Shown here: positions 7,611-12,942 of the stretch, in pieces
Position numbering within the stretch: position 1 is the stretch's first letter
How the letters are laid out: every line of letters starts with the position of its first letter
NCBI GenBank assembly: GCA_947378905.1
Contig: CANCLV010000026.1
Location: 1 to 12,942 of the forward strand
Length of the DNA: 12,942 nt
Source: Opitutia bacterium
GTDB taxonomy: Bacteria; Verrucomicrobiota; Verrucomicrobiia; Opitutales; UBA953
Reading direction: 5' to 3'
Notes under the pieces: generated by a model
What the model saw: only the letters and a program-made list of their open reading frames with translations
Database searches by the model: none
Told to the model about the DNA's origin: nothing
Made by a program: the position numbers and the translations under genes

Positions 7611-7657
7611 CCGCGGCTAAATTGTGCGTAATTCTTTATTTTTCGAGATTCTGTCCG

Positions 7658-9364
7658 ATGTCTAAAATTCAGATTTTAACTCCCACGGTCGCCAATCAAA
7701 TCGCGGCCGGCGAAGTCGTCGAACGTCCCGCAGCGGTAGTTAAGGAACTGTTAGAAAACTCTCTCGACGCCGGAGCCAAAAGAGTAACGGTAGATTTTTC
7801 CCGTGGCGGTAAGGCCTATGTGATTATCGAAGACGATGGGGCAGGGATGACTCCTTCCGACGCGCTCTTAAGTCTCGAACGTCATGCCACGAGTAAAATT
7901 CGTCTAGCATCTGATTTGGATAGAATCGCTACTTTCGGATTTCGCGGCGAAGCTTTGCCGTCCATCGCGAGTGTCTCACGTTTCACTTTACAAACTCGAT
8001 CAACAGAAGCCGCCTCGGGTACAGAAATTTATATTAATGGCGGTAAAGTAATCCATCAACGCGACCACGGTATGCCTATAGGCACACGCATTGAAGTGGC
8101 TAATTTGTTTCATCCAGTCCCAGCGCGACTGAAATTTTTAAAGTCAGACGAAACAGAAGCAGCTCACATTGTACGCCTAGTTCGTCTCTATGCCGTGGCT
8201 CATCCTGAAGTCGGATTCTTATTAAAAGAAGATGGTCGTGAAATTTTTCGTTCTCCGGGGCATGTGTCTTTGCTTGAGAGAGTCAGAGTTATTTGGGGCA
8301 AACAAGTAGCCGAAGAAGTCAGCGTCATGCCTTTATTTGAAGTCAAAGGTATGCGAATTAGCGGATTGCTTGGAAAACCTGGTGTGAGTCGCGGTACACG
8401 CCAAGACCTTGTTACCGTAGTGAATGGACGCCCCGTAGATAGCCGTACGATGGCTTTTGCGACAACGGAGAGCTATCATACGCTCATCCCTAAAGGTCGA
8501 TATCCTTTGGCTTTTATCTTCCTCGAAATTAACCCCGCATGGGTTGATGTGAATGTGCATCCTGCCAAACGTGAAGTGCGTTTTCGTGATGAAGCGAGCG
8601 TGCGAGGATTTATTATTCAGTCACTTCTTTCAGTCTTGCGATCTAAGGGTGGCGACGGATTGCCCGCTGAAACAATCATACCCACGGCACCCACACTTAC
8701 ATCTACACCTGCAGTAAGTAGCGTACAAAACACTCCCACGGCTTTATCCGCACCAGTGCCCGTAGCCGTGCCCAGTAATTCTCAAAGTCTTAAGTTGGGT
8801 TGGAAATTTTTATCACGACTGCGTGAAGAGCGTGCTGTTTTTGAAACTCCTACGGGTTTAGCTATTTTAGATATCGGTGCCGCCCACCAAAGAATTTTAT
8901 ACGAAGATATTTTAAAACAGTTCTCGGAGCAGACTCCGCTGAGTCAGCCACTGCTTATTCCTTTGAATCTCGAACTCGAGCCATTACCAGCCGCTGTGTT
9001 GAAAGAGAAAAATGATTTACTCACTGCAGCAGGATTTTCTTTTGAGGAATACGGCCGAAACTTTTGGCGTATCAATGCGCTACCGATCTGGTTGAATCCA
9101 GAGGACTCCTTAATATTCATCCGAGATTTATTGGCTGAAATGGCCCGTCGCGAAGGTGATTTCGGTAAGCCAGCCTTGGCTTATGATGCCCTAGCTCGTA
9201 TGGCAGTTATTAAAGCCCGGAAAAAAGGGGATGCGTTATCTGACCACGAACTTTTACAGTTGGTGCATCGACTTTTCCAAACTTCTCAGCCCGGTGTCGA
9301 TCCACGTGGACATAAGACCTACATCGAGTGGACCGACGCCGATCTATCCCGTCGTTTAAGTTAG
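7658..9364 (+). CDS. mutL: DNA mismatch repair protein MutL
   Basis: MutL links mismatch recognition by MutS to strand removal. This 568-residue protein has the full GHKL ATPase: ANQIAAGEVVERPA, catalytic E30 and Mg-binding N34 in KELLENSLDAGA, DDGAGM, ERHATSKI and FGFRGEALPSIASV. The transducer domain has VNGRPVDSR and VDVNVHPAKREVRF. A Pro/Thr-rich linker (about 343-375) precedes the C-terminal dimerisation domain (from about 383), which has a clamp-binding-like Q430-PLLIP. Endonuclease motifs are degraded: DQHAxxExxxxE reads D405-IGAAHQRILY-E416, the Cys-containing ACxxAxxA motif reads ARMAVIKA (513-520), and CPHGRP is replaced by DPRGHK near the C-terminus. ATG 7658 gives the canonical N-terminus; the frame stays open upstream to at least 7577, but that part is unlike MutL. 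The gene diverges from yyaL and converges with uvrB, and a terminator hairpin follows its stop. Confidence 0.96.
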   Translation: MSKIQILTPTVANQIAAGEVVERPAAVVKELLENSLDAGAKRVTVDFSRGGKAYVIIEDDGAGMTPSDALLSLERHATSKIRLASDLDRIATFGFRGEALPSIASVSRFTLQTRSTEAASGTEIYINGGKVIHQRDHGMPIGTRIEVANLFHPVPARLKFLKSDETEAAHIVRLVRLYAVAHPEVGFLLKEDGREIFRSPGHVSLLERVRVIWGKQVAEEVSVMPLFEVKGMRISGLLGKPGVSRGTRQDLVTVVNGRPVDSRTMAFATTESYHTLIPKGRYPLAFIFLEINPAWVDVNVHPAKREVRFRDEASVRGFIIQSLLSVLRSKGGDGLPAETIIPTAPTLTSTPAVSSVQNTPTALSAPVPVAVPSNSQSLKLGWKFLSRLREERAVFETPTGLAILDIGAAHQRILYEDILKQFSEQTPLSQPLLIPLNLELEPLPAAVLKEKNDLLTAAGFSFEEYGRNFWRINALPIWLNPEDSLIFIRDLLAEMARREGDFGKPALAYDALARMAVIKARKKGDALSDHELLQLVHRLFQTSQPGVDPRGHKTYIEWTDADLSRRLS

Positions 9365-9368
9365 AAAA

Positions 9369-11354
9369 TTAGCGTCGTCCCTTTGGACGTTTTTTTGCCG
9401 CAGCAGGCTTACCCGTGCGTAGCGCTTCAATCTGATCTCTCAGCTGTGCTGCCTTCTCAAATTGTAACTCGTCCGCTGCTTCTAACATCTCAGTTTCAAG
9501 ATCAGCCAAGACTTGAGCAATATCACGATCGCTCGTGCCTTCAGTAACTTCTAAAATTTCCTCTTCTTCGTCGACCAGACTTTCTTCAATAGCTCGAACT
9601 GTACTCTTCGGAGTAATTCCGTGTTTAAGATTGTAGGCGGCCTGACGCTTTCGACGGTCGCCACAAATCGTTAAGGCTTTCGTGAGCGACTTAGTCATGA
9701 CGTCTGCGTACAATAAGACCTTACCTTCCAGATGTCGTGCCGCTCGACCCGATGTTTGGATTAGGCTGGTTTCACTGCGTAAAAAACCTTCTTTGTCCGC
9801 ATCCAGAATACCCACGAGTGCTACTTCAGGAAGGTCGAGTCCTTCGCGCAGAAGATTAACCCCTACGAGTACGTCAAATTTTCCAGCCCGTAAGCGACGC
9901 AATATTTCAACGCGCTCAATGGCATCGATGTCGGAGTGTAAATATTCAACCTTGAGTCCGTTCTCACGCATAAATTGCGAGAGGTCTTCCGACATTCGTT
10001 TGGTTAAAGTGGTTACGAGCGTACGTGAACCTTTTGCCGCTACGGCTTTGGCTTCACCAATAATATCTTCGACCTGACCTTTGATGGGTCTGACTTCCAT
10101 AATAGGATCAAGGAGGCCCGTAGGTCTGATGACTTGTTCAGCGATAACACTCGAAACTTTATATTCATGTGCGGCTGGCGTTGCCGAAACATAAATCGTC
10201 TGACCCGAAATAGTATCAAACTCTTCTGGTCGCAGAGGGCGATTCTCCATCGCCGAGGGCAGACGGAATCCGAAGTCTACGAGCTTCTCTTTGCGGGCTC
10301 GATCTCCGTGATACATCCCGCCGATTTGGGAAACGGAAACGTGACTTTCATCAATAAAAACAAGCTTATCGTCAGGAAAGAAATCGAGCAAGCAGTGAGG
10401 ACGTTCACCAGGTTTACGTCCCGACATGTGCATGGAGTAGTTTTCAATTCCAGAGCAGAATCCTGTTTCACGTAGCATCTCGAGGTCATGCTCAACACGC
10501 ATCCGAATGCGTTGTGCTTCCACGAGTCGGTTAGCCTTTTCGAAAGCAGCAACACGCTCTTCAAGTTCACTACGAATAGCATCGGCTGCAGTTTTTACAC
10601 GAGCTGCTGAAGTGACATATTGATTCGCTGGGTAGAGATCAAATTTGTCCAACGACTTTCCTGCTTTTAAGGTTACCGCATCCAGTTCACGGATATTTTC
10701 TAAAGTATCGCCCCAGAACTCTAAGCGAATCGCTGACTCCATGTACGCGGGCCAGATATCAATGGTTTCTCCGCGTGCTCGGAAATTACAGCGTTCTAAA
10801 ATCGCATCATTGCGTGAGTATTGATTATTAACCAGACGACTTAATAACTCATCACGTTTAATGACTAATCCCTTGTGCAGGGGAATCATTAAGGAAAGGA
10901 AGTCTTCAGGTGAGCCCAGTCCGTAGATACAAGAAACGGAGGCAATCACGATGACATCGCGTCGAGAAAGTAGGGCACTGCTCGCACTGATGCGTAGTCG
11001 TTCAATATCCTCATTAATAGCTGAGTCTTTCTCGATAAATGTATCGGTCGAAGGAACGTAGGCTTCGGGCTGATAATAATCGTAATAGCTAACAAAATAT
11101 TCGACTGCGTTTTCTGGAAAGAAGTTTTTAAACTCGGAATAAAGTTGGGCCGCTAAAGTTTTATTATGTGAAATAATGAGCGCCGGACGTTGTTGGCGGG
11201 CGATGATATTCGCCATCGTAAATGTTTTTCCGGAGCCTGTGACCCCAAGTAAGGTCTGACGGAGATTTCCCGCTTCGATGGATTTATTTAAAGCATCAAT
11301 CGCCCCTGGTTGATCGCCTGCGGGTACATAGTTAGACTTTAAACGAAACTCCAT
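9369..11354 (-). CDS. uvrB: excinuclease ABC subunit B (UvrB)
   Basis: UvrB is the damage-verifying helicase-like subunit of nucleotide excision repair; it is loaded by UvrA and recruits UvrC. The 661-residue length is close to E. coli (673). Visible elements in order: GDQPGAI motif, Walker A GVTGSGKT (37-44), the Tyr-rich beta-hairpin YYDYYQPEAYVP (90-101) that clamps DNA, the DESH box in VFIDESHVS, the helicase 2 motifs HSDIDAIERVEIL and GVNLLREGLDLPEV, motif VI QTSGRAAR (the third position is often Ile or Cys), and the UVR coiled-coil domain at about 619-645 that contacts UvrC. A basic tail KKRPKGRR ends the protein. The start ATG matches family N-termini but has no Shine-Dalgarno sequence. 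It begins 6 bases after the HAD gene's stop, so translational coupling is likely. It converges with mutL across 4 bases. Confidence 0.97.
   Translation of the reverse strand: MEFRLKSNYVPAGDQPGAIDALNKSIEAGNLRQTLLGVTGSGKTFTMANIIARQQRPALIISHNKTLAAQLYSEFKNFFPENAVEYFVSYYDYYQPEAYVPSTDTFIEKDSAINEDIERLRISASSALLSRRDVIVIASVSCIYGLGSPEDFLSLMIPLHKGLVIKRDELLSRLVNNQYSRNDAILERCNFRARGETIDIWPAYMESAIRLEFWGDTLENIRELDAVTLKAGKSLDKFDLYPANQYVTSAARVKTAADAIRSELEERVAAFEKANRLVEAQRIRMRVEHDLEMLRETGFCSGIENYSMHMSGRKPGERPHCLLDFFPDDKLVFIDESHVSVSQIGGMYHGDRARKEKLVDFGFRLPSAMENRPLRPEEFDTISGQTIYVSATPAAHEYKVSSVIAEQVIRPTGLLDPIMEVRPIKGQVEDIIGEAKAVAAKGSRTLVTTLTKRMSEDLSQFMRENGLKVEYLHSDIDAIERVEILRRLRAGKFDVLVGVNLLREGLDLPEVALVGILDADKEGFLRSETSLIQTSGRAARHLEGKVLLYADVMTKSLTKALTICGDRRKRQAAYNLKHGITPKSTVRAIEESLVDEEEEILEVTEGTSDRDIAQVLADLETEMLEAADELQFEKAAQLRDQIEALRTGKPAAAKKRPKGRR
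9376..9396 (+). terminator. intrinsic terminator of mutL, inside the uvrB 3' end
   Basis: CGTCC (9376-9380), loop CTTT and GGACG (9385-9389) are followed directly by seven T (9390-9396), beginning 12 bases after the mutL stop. On the minus strand the same bases encode the Lys-rich C-terminal tail of UvrB. The stem is short (5 bp), but geometry and T-run fit a Rho-independent terminator acting on mutL transcripts. Confidence 0.6.
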
Positions 11355-11360
11355 GCTGAC

Positions 11361-12026
11361 TTAGAAAATTTTACCTTGCAGGATCCACTGAGGATTTACC
11401 TCGGATAAGTCATTAACTATATGATGAGCGTTCTGTGCTATTAAAATTTCTCGGGTATGCGTTGTTGCTAAGGCAATCGTCGTGAAGCCCCCGGCAAGTC
11501 CTGCCTGAATTCCCGAAAAGGAATCTTCAAAGACGAAAGATTTTTTAGGATCACCGCCTCCGATTGCACAAGCCTTGAGGAATACTTCGGGATTGGGTTT
11601 TCCTTGGGTCACATCCTCGCTTGATACAGCTCCTTGAAAGTGATCGGCTAACCCAAAAATTTCGAAAGAAAGTGCGAGATTAGCCTTATGGGTGGACGTG
11701 CCAATCACACAGGGGATACCCAATGATTTAAGGGCATTGGTGAGTTCTTTGACCCCTGGGAGTAGTCGAATATGTCCAGTCCGTGCGATGGCGCGATAGT
11801 GGGCCTCTTTCTTTTCAGACAGGCGGCGAATCTCTTGAGGGTCTTTAGACCAACCCAAGATATTCGGAATGATGACTTCATTTAATTTTCCGAATCCTAA
11901 TTTAAAATGATTGGGGACAAGCGGAAGATTTTCTTCCTTCGCTAAACTCTGCCACGCTCGTTCATGCGCGATGGAAGAATCGATGACGACGCCATCCCAG
12001 TCAAATACGGCAACAGTGGATGACAT
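11361..12026 (-). CDS. HAD-superfamily hydrolase, beta-PGM/phosphoglycolate phosphatase class
   Basis: This 221-residue cytoplasmic phosphatase or phosphomutase has all four HAD motifs: nucleophile D9 and acid/base D11 in FDWDGVVIDS, GTST (109-112), K143 in GKPNPEVF, and E167-D168 in FEDSFSG. A helical cap domain lies between motifs I and II (about 16-88). H21 in the HERAW segment stands ten residues after D11, as in beta-phosphoglucomutase (D10/H20). The beta-PGM Arg of the cap SRxxSL segment has no clear equivalent (FGKLNE here), so a small-molecule phosphatase such as a phosphoglycolate or sugar-phosphate phosphatase is as likely. It starts 1 base after the glcD-like stop and ends 6 bases before uvrB, clearly in the same transcript. 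Substrate is undetermined. Confidence 0.88.
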   Translation of the reverse strand: MSSTVAVFDWDGVVIDSSIAHERAWQSLAKEENLPLVPNHFKLGFGKLNEVIIPNILGWSKDPQEIRRLSEKKEAHYRAIARTGHIRLLPGVKELTNALKSLGIPCVIGTSTHKANLALSFEIFGLADHFQGAVSSEDVTQGKPNPEVFLKACAIGGGDPKKSFVFEDSFSGIQAGLAGGFTTIALATTHTREILIAQNAHHIVNDLSEVNPQWILQGKIF

Positions 12027-12027
12027 C

Positions 12028-12942
12028 TTAATGTTTGTCCCAGGCTAGAGTGACTTTTACCGGACGATGCTCCCAGACATTAAGAGGTTCGAAGATTTGT
12101 CCAGGGGCTAAAATATTATTTGGGTCCAAGGCTTTCTTCACGGCTTTCATTGCAGAAATTTCTGCGGGTGAATGTTGGAGGCTGAGGAAAGGTGATTTGG
12201 CGATACCGATACCATGCTCGCCCGTGATAGCTCCGCCCAGTTCGACCACTTTCTTCATGACTTCATGGATGGACTTTTCGGCTTTCTTACAGTCTTCAGG
12301 ATTATCTCGATTGTACATGATATGCACGTGAAAGTTTCCATCAGCAGCGTGACCAAAGGTCGGAGTAGGAAGGCCAATCTTATCGCGTACCTCTCGAGTG
12401 TATTTAATCAAAGCAACGTAGCTCTTAAAGGGTACCACGATGTCTTCGTTTAACTTAGCATTGCCTAAGGAATACATCGCCTGCGAGCAGGTACGACGAA
12501 TATCCCAGAGTTTTTCTGCTTCGATTTCGTTATCCGTTTCGCGTGAAGCGACGCCGAATTTTTTGATCCACTGGCGAACCTTTACGGCGTCATCGGCGAG
12601 AACCGACGGATGGCCATCGATTTCAACTAACAAAATTGAACAGGTTTCTTTAATGCCTCCGAGTTCATCGGTGGAGAATACGCGACTGCCACGTTGTTTT
12701 TCCGCGGCCTCAACGGTTTGTGTATCTAAAAATTCAAAGACAGATGGATTGATTCTTGAACCCATGAGTTCTGCTGCCGCTTCGAGCGCTAACTCGTCGG
12801 TGCGACAAGCAATTAAGAAGGTTCGACGGGCTAAAGGTTTGTTAACCAGTTTGAGTGTGGCCTTGGTGATGATTCCCAGTGTGCCTTCGGATCCAATCCA
12901 GAGGTCGCGTAAATTAATTCCACTCACAAATTTTCTTAAAGG
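12028..12942 (-). CDS. FAD-binding oxidase, GlcD/D-lactate dehydrogenase family (5' end outside window)
   Basis: The frame stays open to the right edge, so this is the C-terminal 304 residues of a longer protein; the GTG at 12927 is internal, since preceding codons continue the family motif (RKFVSGINL). The fragment starts within the PCMH-type FAD-binding domain, with IGSEGTLGIITKATLKL, and continues through the FAD-oxidase C-terminal domain with FGHAADGNFHVHI and GAITGEHGIGIAKSPF, ending in ALDPNNILAPGQIFEP plus about 20 extra residues. Members oxidise 2-hydroxy acids such as glycolate or D-lactate to 2-oxo acids, passing electrons to a quinone or partner subunit. No C-terminal iron-sulfur domain is fused. 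Glycolate versus D-lactate specificity cannot be decided here. It is the most upstream visible gene of the operon leading to the HAD phosphatase and uvrB. Confidence 0.92.
   Translation of the reverse strand, partial: PLRKFVSGINLRDLWIGSEGTLGIITKATLKLVNKPLARRTFLIACRTDELALEAAAELMGSRINPSVFEFLDTQTVEAAEKQRGSRVFSTDELGGIKETCSILLVEIDGHPSVLADDAVKVRQWIKKFGVASRETDNEIEAEKLWDIRRTCSQAMYSLGNAKLNEDIVVPFKSYVALIKYTREVRDKIGLPTPTFGHAADGNFHVHIMYNRDNPEDCKKAEKSIHEVMKKVVELGGAITGEHGIGIAKSPFLSLQHSPAEISAMKAVKKALDPNNILAPGQIFEPLNVWEHRPVKVTLAWDKH

Noticed and set aside
7605..7640. Sigma-70 promoter for mutL (TTGCCC with TAATTC)
   Set aside because: Spacing is about 15 bases and both boxes match poorly; not supportable without start-site data.
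7577..7657. N-terminal extension of MutL from 7577
   Set aside because: The extra 27 residues match no MutL N-terminus; ATG 7658 begins the canonical sequence.
9682..10475. Two + strand open frames (9682-10077 and 10134-10475) antisense to uvrB
   Set aside because: They are antisense to conserved helicase motifs of UvrB, with Arg/Ser-rich shadow composition and no start signals.
12035..12453. Two + strand open frames antisense to the glcD-like gene
   Set aside because: They overlap each other and the conserved GEHGIG and HAADGNFH region on the opposite strand; shadows only.

Overview
The window is a densely coded bacterial chromosome segment of roughly mid-range GC. It carries ten protein genes, two of them cut by the window edges, and no RNA genes, insertion sequences, CRISPR arrays or phage genes. 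No intergenic gap exceeds about 110 bases. Few genes have a recognisable Shine-Dalgarno sequence. That, together with envelope-anchored von Willebrand A (vWA) proteins of an unfamiliar type, suggests a PVC-group bacterium, perhaps Verrucomicrobiota. This is an impression from the proteins, not a proof.

Layout. Positions 1-3721 (+ strand) hold two tandem paralogous membrane-anchored vWA proteins, a small hotdog-fold acyl-CoA thioesterase and a divergent ApbE-like protein, all closely spaced. Positions 3725-7548 (- strand) hold a YyaL/SSP411-type thioredoxin-domain protein followed by a single-pass membrane protein with a TPR-like helical-repeat body. A short divergent intergenic region (7549-7657) with a clear inverted repeat leads into mutL (+, 7658-9364). 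From the right edge, a - strand operon reads glcD-like FAD oxidase (partial), HAD phosphatase, uvrB, with gaps of 1 and 6 bases. It converges on mutL with a 4-base gap.

Most interesting content. (1) Both vWA proteins have an N-terminal membrane helix carrying Ser-x-x-x-His, the signature of the TonB and TolA anchor helices that couple to ExbBD/TolQR. A Gly-rich linker and a vWA domain with an intact DxSxS metal site follow. This points to a proton-motive-force-coupled vWA envelope system, possibly with exbB/exbD-like genes just upstream of the window. (2) MutL keeps its ATPase and a clamp-binding motif, but the endonuclease signature positions are substituted. (3) A mutL terminator hairpin lies inside the last codons of the convergent uvrB. 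(4) The ApbE homologue has changes at several usually invariant positions. (5) The glycolate-oxidase-like, HAD-phosphatase and uvrB genes appear co-transcribed, which invites a DNA-repair/2-phosphoglycolate salvage hypothesis.

The mutL, uvrB, yyaL and glcD-family assignments are secure at family level. The role of the vWA pair and of the TPR-like protein is unknown.
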